From the NCBI GenBank assembly GCA_964017235.1, contig OZ024931.1, forward strand, positions 136,774,033 to 136,838,032: a stretch of 64,000 nt of DNA, read 5' to 3'. The notes beneath the pieces were generated by a model. It had not been told where the DNA came from and made no database searches. It saw only the letters and a list, made by a program, of their open reading frames with translations. Of this stretch, positions 54,603-64,000 are shown one piece after another. Position numbers and translations under genes: made by a program. Position 1 is the stretch's first letter. Each line of letters starts with the position of its first letter. Source of the stretch: Sabellastarte sp. h YS-2021 (taxonomy: Eukaryota > Annelida > Polychaeta > Sabellida > Sabellidae).

Positions 54603-57600
54603 AATTATGTCAGCTAGAGAGTGAGCCACGTTATTGTGAACAGATTAAATATTGTGAACAGATTAAATTATTTGATAAAATATTTATTCAGTTTCCGGAT
54701 GTGTGTGTTCTAGTATGCATGTGTGCCCCAGTGGGGAAAAATCCACTTAAAATTAATTATAATTTTGTTTCCATTTTAATATCTTATTATGAATGAAATC
54801 TATAAAGTAATGTTTCTGTATTGGTTATGTAAATGGTACACTTAAAGTCCTCAAATGTGAAGCTATTGTTTAAGGCTGCCATGAACATATTTCCTTGCTT
54901 ACAACCTCTAAACCAATATGATCATTGGTTGTCATAAAAATGACTTTAACCTTAAAGGAAAATGGGCTTTTATCTAATTCAATTCCTGACCTTTACATGG
55001 GTTTTAACTTTGCATTTTTGTTGCAAGTGTGAATCTTATATTGTCTGTGTAAGGTAAAGGATGTGCAACAATTACACAACACTTTTCCCAGTTTTTAGTT
55101 ATATGCAAAACACAGGTTGAAGTACTATTTCCAAATGGGTAACGTTAACCTCTTTATAACAAAAAGGCCGCCCTATAGTGAATAACTTGCTAAGCTCAAG
55201 TAACACCCCTTTCCCAATTTATAATCCCAAAACTACAATACCTATCCTGGAATGTGATATCGCTTACATGCATAGCGTAACAGGCCTTTGAAGTGCCAGG
55301 GCAAGAGATGGGAGGGCGACGGCTTATTGGGACTTAACCCTCCCCCCGCACCCTTAAGCCCCGCCTACAAATACAAAGAGAGCCACCAATCAAAACTTAG
55401 TCATTAGTTGGTTCAATGTTTAATGTTCTATTCATGTATTTTAAACTTACAGTGTCAGAAAATGGGTACTTCACACTTTTATGTATATTTGGACATTAAA
55501 TATGTAAAAGCCAAATTGAAATATTTAACATTGTAAAATCTAAGAAGACAAAAAAGAGAAAACTGTAAAAAAACAGAAAATAGAGCTTTACAATTAAATC
55601 AAGGTACATACCGTTCACTACTTTACCCATGTATACACAAAGAAACACAAAACGGTAAAGCATCTATTTCCGTTTTACTGTTTTACTGTTTTGGAACTGG
55701 TAAAGCCTTAGATACTTATTTATCTCTTGTAGAAAGTCAATATGAAATAGGTAAAGTTCATTTTTGCTGTGTAATATCTTGCAATAAGTGTCAATGAATA
55801 TATGGCCTTTTACTGTTTAATGTGATACCTTTTTACCGTTTTTCCTAGTTTGGCCCAATTTGGCTTTTGCCACGGAGGGGGTGGGGGGTGGGGGGTTGGG
55901 GGCAGCCACGTGCTGATGAGAAGTGATACTTGTGGTTTGCTTCAAATGCCTATGACGTCACTAATGTTAGTGATGTCATAACACATTGTGTATTATATAT
56001 TCCATGAAGATTTTTGTATGAATGAGGAATCTCAGCAATTATTTATCAATTTTCAGTGTAATTTTATCTTGCCATTACTGATGTAAATTGCTGATGAAAA
56101 ATATAAATTATTTTACACAAAGTATGGCAGCAATTCTGCATAGTAATTATGACATACACACTTATAATAAAGGAGTTACAGGACACTTTAAAAACCTTTA
56201 TATCAGTATTTATATTCCTGAGCTCCACAAATTGGCCATTTGCCAAATCAGCCCTTAGCAAATTGGCCCTTGCAAACTCGCCCCCCAGTTAAAAAGAAAA
56301 AATAACATTTAATGCAATAAGAATAATTTTATGGTGCTTAATCTCCATAACAGGGCAGATCCTAAAGCTAACATTTCTTCATAAATAGTACACCAGATAA
56401 GCATGTATCAAGTAAGCATCTCTTAATTCTAACATTAGATATGTTAAATAAATTTAAGCGACACAATAACTAACAGAAGCCAGGTTGTCAGATTGCGATA
56501 TTTGGCCACCAAGATTACACCAGATAATCAAGGAGGAAATTGATGTTTAGATACCACAAGCCAAATTATAGTGAAAATCTATAGGTGGCCTTAAATAAAG
56601 CTGAGAAGTCACATATTGAAAATTAATAGAAACACACAACTGCCCCGGCTGCAGACTTATAGATAAAACAATAAAAGGTTAAAACAAATACCAATTACAA
56701 GATAAACTAAAACATATAAGTTACTTGGGCTTTGGAGGGTGGGAAATCAAATTTAAACACAGCATGACTTTTCCCTCATATTTAAAGTGTGGAACTGCAA
56801 AACATATTTTCTGCTCCACCAGGCATGGGCCAATCAGTGCCCCAGAAACTAGGTCATAATGTCTAGCAAATAAGTTTTGGAGGGAAACCTAGCACTGTAA
56901 TTCACTTAAGCACTGCACAGACTGCTCCACTACTAAACTAGTCCTATCTCCAGGGTGGAGGACTGACAGGCGTAGTGTGCATACATCACCGTTGAAAATC
57001 AATTTATCGAGTGAATACAAGTCAAGATACATAAGTCAGTTTCTCAAGATAGAAAATTTTGTTGATCCTTCTCCTTTTCATTATTAAATAGCACTACTCA
57101 AGTAAATTGCTTCTAAACATTCACTGAAATTAAACAAGGGCCTTGTCACTGCCAATGGCAAAAACATCAAAAGAAGCATAGAAAAATTATGCCTATTATG
57201 CCTAAGAGTTGAGAGCATGTTCTTGACATTCACTTTGTATTTTATTTATCATAGTTCTTATGAATTGTACTGCCTCAATCAATAAATTTTTAGCATATAT
57301 AAACAAGAACAGATGCCTTGTGAAAAGATAAGCCATTTTGTGATTAATTATTATATGGAATCATTAGAATTAAACAAAATAGTGTTTGCTTCTGATTCAC
57401 CTTTCTGGGGATTTATGAATTCATAAATTTCCCTCCCTGCAGGCAATTCAATCTTTGAGCTCAGTAAATATGTAAAACAATTATTAACCTGATCGTTGTT
57501 ATTTGAAAAAGTTGAGTAATTTGATTCTATATATCAGAAAACAGGTTATTCAGCTTAGATGTTCATGTACAGTATTTTTGTAAAATTTCAAACATCAAGG

Positions 57601-57736
57601 TCCATTTTAGCAATTATTGCACCTGAATCCATTTATGCTTGAATATTGTATCAAAAAGCAAAAACAAGAATTTTCAAACTAGATCCAGATCTGGAGTTGT
57701 GATTCTGGACATTGCAGAATAGACAAAATGATTCAG
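54603..57736. other. No gene seen; one strong G-quadruplex motif
   Basis: GGGGGTGGGGGGTGGGGGGT followed by TGGGGG (about 55,876-55,902) fits a four-run G-quadruplex. A GC-rich patch lies at 55,300-55,380. Otherwise AT-rich, with no supportable gene. Confidence 0.5.
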
Positions 57737-57804
57737 TTTATGAGATTTGAACCCATGACCTCAGGATGCACTGGCACGTCCTAACTGGGCCATGCTGATC
57801 ACCA
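57737..57804 (-). other. tRNA-like sequence (left arm)
   Basis: Mirror copy of 63,933-64,000, with a degenerate A box (TGGCCCAGTTAGG) and B box (GGGTTCAAATCTC). The anticodon stem does not pair well, so it is a tRNA-derived repeat head and not a tRNA gene. Confidence 0.5.
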
Positions 57805-58689
57805 ATTATTAGATTTGAATCTTTGATTTCAAAGTTGTGAAAACAGTAGCAGGGTTCAATCCCTGCAAATGCATTCATTCGTTAATAGATACAAGTCAAA
57901 CCATTTAAGATATTAGGATTGTAAAATTGTAATAACCCCTAATAAGGAGCATACAAATGCATAAAACCTATATAATAATAGAAACATATAAAACCTCAAA
58001 AAAGTGGACAAATAAATACCATGAAGTTACCATGTTTGTATGTTAACTTTACCTTAAGGTCATATAAAATTACCTTGACTCTATTCAGAGTCGCTTTCAA
58101 CCTTGCTCCCAATTGTCAAAATTCAGGAATTGGGAACTGAATCTTTTATGTGGGTGTAATTCCACTGGAGCCAACCTGTCAGTATTTTTGGAGGGTCGGG
58201 AGCAATTTTTACACAGTCAGTTAGGGTCAGTTGTAGTTTCCAGGCCTGTTGGGGAGAGTCAGCAAAATATCAAACATGTTTGATATTTCCCCAACCCTCT
58301 CTGACTCTGTTCCCGACCTAGGCTCCACCCCCTGGTAACTGGCTTGTCCTAGTCAATTCACGTTGTCTTATTACTTCCAGGCTTGTCTGTAGTCCTTCCA
58401 GGCTTGTCCTTATATCTTCCAGGCTTGTCCTAACATGAAACAGGCTTGTATTTTGCAACTTAAGTACTTCTCATTTCCAGTCCATTTATAGCATGATGTG
58501 AGGTGAAAATACGACAAAAAATTATGTCAGGAACAACAAAAACCAGTGCAAGTGATCATAATTTTGAAGTTAAGAGATAGTAAAGGTCCATATGTATGCT
58601 TTAATATTTAAGAAATCTTAAAAAGTGGTTTATTTAGTCACATAATAAACAAATTCTCAGCATATTTCACCAGAGCAATTTAAAAAAAG

Positions 58690-58970
58690 TTAAACTATTT
58701 GGATCCAATCAGAAGATATTACTTCTCACTGTAAAAACCCATAAGCAATTTTGGGGAAAAAAAGAGGATCAAGTGACGACCAATCAACAAATCAGAAAAT
58801 TAGGTCAAGGACAGTTGAAAAACTATTTGGATCCTATCACATGATAATTTTTCTCACTGTAAAACCCATAAGCAATTTCTTTAGAAAAGAGGGATCAAGT
58901 TTCTACCAATCAACAAATCTGAAACTAGGTCAATAGTAAATATTTGGATCTCATCACGTGACCTAAACAT
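58690..58970 (-). repeat. Tandem pair of promoter-like upstream modules
   Basis: The block AACTATTTGGATCCAATCA ... ACCCATAAGCAATTTT ... GACCAATCAACAAATC is repeated after about 120 bp with small changes, ending TTTGGATCTCATCACGTGAC. CCAAT and CACGTG motifs are visible. Mirrored at 62,780-63,060. Confidence 0.75.
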
Positions 58971-59190
58971 TCAAATTTAGTTTTTTTTATTTTAATTATA
59001 CATTTCAGTTTTTTACTTTAATATTATATAGGAAATAAAATCAATGTATGTCTGATTCAGATTATGAATGAAAAATCCATTTAAAATACGAAATTTTAAT
59101 TTCAAATGTTATATTCTGTGCAAACAAGCAGAGATAGATGTGCTTCTGACAATCTCTCATGTGACAATGAAAACCTTCTGCTTGTTGCTG

Positions 59191-59199
59191 CCTTTTATA
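59191..59199 (-). promoter_or_regulatory. TATA-box-like motif (left arm, outer)
   Basis: TATAAAAGG on minus within GGAGTATAAAAGGCAGCA. The mirror copy is 62,537-62,545. Confidence 0.4.
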
Positions 59200-59986
59200 C
59201 TCCAATTTCGAGCTTCTGGGAAGGACCCCTTCAAAATTCCGTCCCTCTGAGCAATTTTCCTACACATTTATAGGAAATATTTTCGAGCTTCTGAGAAAGC
59301 ACATTTTTCTGGACGTGAAGGTAAACACACTGTAGTTCTGGTCATGTGATGGGATCCAAATATTTACTAGTAATTTAGTTTTAGATATGTTGGTTGGTCA
59401 ACACTTATCCCTCTTTTTCCCAGAAATTGCTTATGAGTTTTACATTGAAAATAAATATCTTGTGATTGGATCCAAATAATTATACTTTTTAAAATCTCTC
59501 GTGAAGTAGGCTGAAAATTAGATTACTATGTCACCTAATAAAACACTTGTTCAGGTTTCTCATTTATTTACAGCATACATGTGGATCTTTTTCATCTGTA
59601 AACTTCTAAATTATAATTACTTACTGGATATGGACTGCAAATGAGCAGTACTTAAGTTGCAATACTGTGGGGTGAGAAGAATGAAAAAAACAACAAAAAA
59701 TGAGACTGGGAAGATGGACAAGAGAGAATGAGTAGTAAAGAATATGTAGAAACAGAGGACTAGTGTTGAAATTTGGTTGAACAGTGCTGTAGTTTTTTTT
59801 AAAAAAAGTGTGTGCTGACATCAAGCAGAGGTCTCTTGAAAGCAAAACTAACAGGTCTGAAAGAGTTCTGAGAAGAACTAGCTGTGAAGACAATAAAAGT
59901 CGGTTAGAGCTCTTAATCTTCAGAGATCTGTTCATACGTGCGCTGGTATGCTTCTGTGACAATGAAACCTTGTTGCTTGTTTGCTG

Positions 59987-59995
59987 CCTTTTATA
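59987..59995 (-). promoter_or_regulatory. TATA-box-like motif (left arm, inner)
   Basis: TATAAAAGG on minus. The mirror copy is 61,742-61,750. Confidence 0.4.
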
Positions 59996-60594
59996 CTCCA
60001 ATTTCTGCAGTTCTGGTCATGTGATGGGATCCAAATATTTACTGGTGACCTAGTTTTATATTTGTTGATTGGTCGACACTTGATCCTCTTTTTCCCCAAA
60101 AATTGCCTATGGGTTTTCACAGTGAAAAATAACATCTTGTGATTGGATCCAAATAGTTTGTCAACTTTTTAAAAATTGCCCTGGTGAAATATGCCCAGAA
60201 TTTGTTTATTATGTAACAAAATAAACCCCTTTTTAAGGTTTCTCAGTTACGTGAAGCATACACATAGACCTTCACTATCTGTTAACTTCAAAACTATCAT
60301 CACTTGCTATGTTTCTATTTCATTCTTGACATAATTTTTACCTCACATCATGTTTGGAATGGACTGCAAATGAAAAGTTCTTAAGTTGCAAAAGACAGGC
60401 CGGCTTCATGATAGAACAAGCCGGGAAGTGATAAGGACAGGCCTGAAAGGGTAACAGACAGGCCTGGAAGTGATACAGACAAGACATAAAGTGACTAAGA
60501 CAAGCCGGTTACCAAGGGAGCGGAGCCTAGGCCGGGAACAAGAGTCGGGAAGGGTCGGAGAAATATCAAACATATATGATATTTCACCGACTCT

Positions 60595-60612
60595 CATCTC
60601 TCTCTCTCTCCC
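60595..60612 (+). repeat. (TC)n insertion found only in the left arm
   Basis: CATCTCTCTCTCTCTCCC-type tract absent from the mirrored place near 61,140-61,150. It shows that the arms are not perfectly identical. Confidence 0.8.
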
Positions 60613-60858
60613 CGACAGGCCGGGAACTTACAACCGACCCTAACTGACCATGTAAACATTGGTCCCGACCCTCCAAAAATGCTTAGCTACCGGCCTGTCG
60701 GTTCCAGTGGAAACACTGCATTAAAGTTGTTATAATAGACTTATTGTATAGACTTTAAGGTTACCATAAAGGGGAAGTACGCTCCATCCCTTGTGCCATC
60801 CTCATACCAAATATTAGTGAAATTCATCTAGCAGTTTTGGAGTATTTTAATTTATTTT

Positions 60859-60893
60859 GACAATATAAACTCTATAAACCCATTCACAAGTTT
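60859..60893. other. Palindrome spacer
   Basis: 35 bp of non-symmetrical AT-rich sequence (GACAATATAAACTC...) between the arms. Confidence 0.9.
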
Positions 60894-61584
60894 AAAATAA
60901 ATTAAAATACTCCAAAACTGCTAGATGAATTTCACTAATATTTGGTATGAGGATGGCACAAGGGATGGAGCGTACTTCCCCTTTATGGTAACCTTAAACT
61001 CTATACAATAAGTCTATTATAGCAACTTTAATGCAGTGTTTCCACTGGAACCGACAGGCCGGTAGCTAAGCATTTTTGGAGGGTCGGGACCAATGTTTAC
61101 ATGGTCAGTTAGGGTCGGTTGTAAGTTCCCGGCCTGTCGGGGAGAGTCGGTGAAATATCAAACATGTTTGATATTTCTCCGACCCTTCCCGACTCTTGTT
61201 CCCGGCCTAGGCTCCGCTCCCTTGGTAACCGGCTTGTCTTAGTCACTTCACGTCTTGTCTGTATCACTTCCAGGCCTGTCTGTTACCCTTTCGGGCCTGT
61301 CCTTATCACTTCCCGGCTTGTCCTATCATGAAGCCGGCCTGTCTTTTGCAACTTAAGAACTTTTCATTTGCAGTCCATTCCAAACATGATGTGACGTAAA
61401 AATTATGTCAAGAATGAAATAGAAACATAGCAAGTGATGATAGTTTTGAAGTTAACAGATAGTGAAGGTCTATGTGTATGCTTCAAGTAACTGAGAAACC
61501 TTAAAAAGGGGTTTATTTTGTTACATAATAAACAAATTCTGGGCATATTTCACCAGGGCAATTTTTAAAAAGTTGACAAACTAT

Positions 61585-61780
61585 TTGGATCCAATCACAA
61601 GATGTTATTTTTCACTGTGAAAACCCATAGGCAATTTTTGGGGAAAAAGAGGATCAAGTGTCGACCAATCAACAAATATAAAACTAGGTCACCAGTAAAT
61701 ATTTGGATCCCATCACATGACCAGAACTACAGAAATTGGAGTATAAAAGGCAGCAAACAAGCAACAAGGTTTCATTGTCA
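61585..61780 (+). promoter_or_regulatory. Promoter-like module (right arm, inner)
   Basis: In order: GGATCCAATCACAAGATG (CCAAT, about 150 bp before TATA), GACCAATCAACAAAT (CCAAT, about 78 bp before), GGATCCCATCACATGACC, TATAAAAGG at 61,742-61,750 and TTCATTGTCA 29 bp downstream of the TATA start (61,771-61,780). The same order, with similar TATA-to-TTCATTGTCA spacing (28 bp), recurs at 62,261-62,574. This would be a normal core promoter layout, but no convincing coding region follows. Confidence 0.5.
61742..61750 (+). promoter_or_regulatory. TATA-box-like motif (right arm, inner)
   Basis: TATAAAAGG followed by GCAGCAAACAAGCAAC and the TTCATTGTCA motif. Confidence 0.45.
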
Positions 61781-62536
61781 CAGAAGCATACCAGCGCATG
61801 TATGAACAGATCTCTGAAGATTAAGAGCTCTAACCGACTTTTATTGTCTTCACAGCTAGTTCTTCTCAGAACTCTTTCAGACCTGTTAGTTTTGCTTTCA
61901 AGAGACCTCTGCTTGATGTCAGCACACACTTTAAAAAAAAAAACTACAGCACTGTTCAACCAAATTTCAACACTAGTCCTCTGTTTCTACATATTCTTTA
62001 CTAGTCATTCTCTCTTGTCCATCTTCCCAGTCTCATTTTTTGTTGTTTTTTTCATTTTTCTCACCCCACAGTATTGCAACTTAAGTACTGCTCATTTGCA
62101 GTCCATATCCAGTAAGTAATTATAATTTAGAAGTTTACAGATGAAAAAGATCCACATGTATGCTGTAAATAAATGAGAAACCTGAACAAGTGTTTTATTA
62201 GGTGACATAGTAATCTAATTTTCAGCCTACTTCACGAGAGATTTTAAAAAGTATAATTATTTGGATCCAATCACAAGATATTTATTTTCAATGTAAAACT
62301 CATAAGCAATTTCTGGGAAAAAGAGGGATAAGTGTTGACCAACCAACATATCTAAAACTAAATTACTAGTAAATATTTGGATCCCATCACATGACCAGAA
62401 CTACAGTGTGTTTACCTTCACGTCCAGAAAAATGTGCTTTCTCAGAAGCTTGAAAATATTTGCTATAAATGTGTAGGAAAATTGCTTAGAGGGACGGAAT
62501 TTTGAAGGGGTCCTTCCCAGAAGCTCGAAATTGGAG

Positions 62537-62545
62537 TATAAAAGG
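62537..62545 (+). promoter_or_regulatory. TATA-box-like motif (right arm, outer)
   Basis: TATAAAAGG followed by CAGCAACAAGCAGAAGG and TTCATTGTCA at 62,565-62,574. In this copy about 120 bp separate the CATCACATGACC motif from TATA. Confidence 0.45.
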
Positions 62546-63932
62546 CAGCAACAAGCAGAAGGTTTTCATTGTCACATGAGAGATTGTCAGAAGCACATCT
62601 ATCTCTGCTTGTTTGCACAGAATATAACATTTGAAATTAAAATTTCGTATTTTAAATGGATTTTTCATTCACAATCTGAATCAGACATACATTGATTTTA
62701 TTTCCTATATAATATTAAAGTAAAAAACTAAAATGTATAATTAAAATAAAAAAAACTAAATTTGAATGTTTAGGTCACGTGATGAGATCCAAATATTTAC
62801 TATTGACCTAGTTTCAGATTTGTTGATTGGTAGAAACTTGATCCCTCTTTTCTAAAGAAATTGCTTATGGGTTTTACAGTGAGAAAAATTATCATGTGAT
62901 AGGATCCAAATAGTTTTTCAACTGTCCTTGACCTAATTTTCTGATTTGTTGATTGGTCGTCACTTGATCCTCTTTTTTCACCCAAAATTGCTTATGGGTT
63001 TTTATAGTGAGAAGTAATATCTTCTGATTGGATCCAAATAGTTTAACTTTTTTTAAATTGCTCTGGTGAAATATGCTGAGAATTTGTTTATTATGTGACT
63101 AAATAAACCACTTTTTAAGATTTCTTAAATATTAAAGCATACATATGGACCTTTACTATCTCTTAACTTCAAAATTATGATCACTTGCACTGGTTTTTGT
63201 TGTTCCTGACATAATTTTTTGTCGTATTTTCACCTCACATCATGCTATAAATGGACTGGAAATGAGAAGTACTTAAGTTGCAAAATACAAGCCTGTTTCA
63301 TGTTAGGACAAGCCTGGAAGATATAAGGACAAGCCTGGAAGGACTACAGACAAGCCTGGAAGTAATAAGACAACATGAATTGACTAGGACAAGCCTGTTA
63401 CCAGGGGGTGGAGCCTAGGTCAGGAACAGAGTCAGAGAGGGTTGGGGAAATATCAAACATGTTTGATATTTTGCTGACTCTCCCCAACAGGCCTGGAAAC
63501 TACAACTGACCCTAACTGACTGTGTAAAAATTGCTCCCGACCCTCCAAAAATACTGACAGGTTGGCTCCAGTGGAATTACACCCACATAAAAGATTCAGT
63601 TCCCAATTCCTGAATTTTGACAATTGGGAGCAAGGTTGAAAGCGACTCTGAATAGAGTCAAGGTAATTTTATATGACCTTAAGGTAAAGTTAACATACAA
63701 ACATGGTAACTTCATGGTATTTATTTGTCCACTTTTTTGAGGTTTTATATGTTTCTATTATTATATAGGTTTTATGCATTTGTATGCTCCTTATTAGGGG
63801 TTATTACAATTTTACAATCCTAATATCTTAAATGGTTTGACTTGTATCTATTAACGAATGAATGCATTTGCAGGGATTGAACCCTGCTACTGTTTTCACA
63901 ACTTTGAAATCAAAGATTCAAATCTAATAATT

Positions 63933-64000
63933 GGTGATCAGCATGGCCCAGTTAGGACGTGCCAGTGCATCCTGAGGTCATGGGTTCAAATCTCATAAAC
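63933..64000 (+). other. tRNA-like sequence (right arm, at window edge)
   Basis: A-box-like TGGCCCAGTTAGG (63,944-63,956) and B-box-like GGGTTCAAATCTC (63,982-63,994) are about 38 bp apart, followed by AT-rich sequence cut by the window end. The anticodon stem is poor. It is probably the head of a tRNA-derived repeat lying just outside the fold-back element. Confidence 0.5.

Larger units (their letters stand above)
58160..60712 (+). mobile_element. Fold-back element, copy in left arm
   Basis: Bounded by TTCCACTGGA at 58,160 and TCCAGTGGAA at 60,703-60,712. The two ends are long, imperfect inverted repeats of several hundred bp that share GGAGGGTCGGGA, TCAGTTAGGGTC, a palindrome around AACATGTTTGATATTT, CCTAGGCTCC and repeats of GGCTTGTC. 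The outer end is richer in AT and CTGG, and the inner end in CCGG. The interior holds further repeats of the same promoter-like module in both orientations. No transposase is visible, and the superfamily is not assigned. Confidence 0.8.
57737..60858 (+). repeat. Left arm of a very large palindrome
   Basis: Reverse complement of 60,894-64,000 at very high identity. The outermost 400 bp look identical by eye. Scattered differences occur nearer the centre, for example GTTGTTATAATAG against GTTGCTATAATAG, and a (TC)n insertion at 60,595-60,612. The right arm is cut by the window end, so the palindrome is probably longer than seen. All short open frames in the arms come in mirrored pairs and are not convincing genes. 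Confidence 0.97.
61040..63576 (-). mobile_element. Fold-back element, copy in right arm
   Basis: Mirror copy of 58,160-60,712, bounded by TTCCACTGGA at 61,040 and TCCAGTGGAA at 63,567-63,576. It has the same modules, with a perfect AAACATGTTT-centred palindrome at both ends. Only three of the four such palindromes in the whole structure are perfect; the fourth, near 60,570, is altered. Confidence 0.8.
60894..64000 (-). repeat. Right arm of the palindrome (runs off the window)
   Basis: Reverse complement of 57,737-60,858. It reaches the last base of the window, so the true arm length is unknown. Confidence 0.97.

Noticed and set aside
59621-60135. Mirrored open frames in the palindrome arms (59,621-60,135 and 61,602-62,119)
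   Set aside because: They overlap the TATA motif or repeat modules, start at arbitrary ATGs, differ by frameshift between arms near poly-A runs and have no recognisable domain.
63933-64000. Functional tRNA gene
   Set aside because: A- and B-box-like motifs exist, but the anticodon stem and acceptor pairing are poor and the sequence is part of the palindrome repeat.

Overview
The window looks like an AT-rich, repeat-dense stretch of a metazoan nuclear genome. No bacterial or organellar gene organisation is visible: there are no long conserved ORFs in operon order and no rRNA. The coding traces are non-LTR and tyrosine-recombinase retrotransposons, one PIF/Harbinger transposase relic and a few exon-sized fragments with splice consensus. 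The mix (DIRS-like elements, CR1/L2-like LINEs, tRNA-headed SINEs ending in an AAATAAATA-type tail, MITEs, degenerate satellites of about 130-150 bp) would suit a mollusc or another lophotrochozoan. That placement is inference, not proof.

Layout, left part. 1-1,890 is a block duplication carrying three copies of a putative terminal exon. 3,426-4,150 is a minisatellite of about 35-39 bp. 6,480-9,130 is a run of degenerate tandem arrays interrupted by a truncated MITE. 9,997-12,560 is a decayed DIRS-like retrotransposon on the minus strand. 12,940-17,171 holds isolated exon-like segments on both strands, a 506-bp MITE, a SINE with a perfect 13-bp target duplication and a 66-bp tandem array. 18,780-20,700 is a Tx1/L1-like LINE relic and 20,985-21,580 a Harbinger transposase relic. 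23,539-28,285 is a better preserved DIRS-like element (Gag, RT, RNase H, tyrosine recombinase, minus strand).

Middle part. 31,757-33,122 is a CR1/L2-like LINE rearranged as A-B-A'-C, followed by a SINE. 34,530-44,830 is a three-level nest. A LINE on the minus strand is split by a complete DIRS1-type element with inverted terminal repeats of about 650 bp. That element is itself split, inside its recombinase gene, by a 5'-truncated CR1/L2-like LINE with an intact 658-codon ORF.

Right part. 46,880-48,310 is another CR1/L2-like relic, 48,950-50,150 a tandem array of about 140 bp, 50,396-51,084 an isolated DIRS-like Gag fragment with an upstream 44-52 bp repeat array, and 53,994-54,602 the full-length relative of the MITE at 6,932. 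The most striking structure is at the end: a near-perfect palindrome (arms 57,737-60,858 and 60,894-64,000, spacer 35 bp) that runs off the window. Each arm contains an element of about 2.5 kb with its own long terminal inverted repeats and repeated promoter-like modules (CCAAT motifs, TATAAAAGG, a conserved start-site-like motif). It may be an undescribed fold-back element family, with relatives at 21,765 and 48,440. An assembly artefact must be excluded first.
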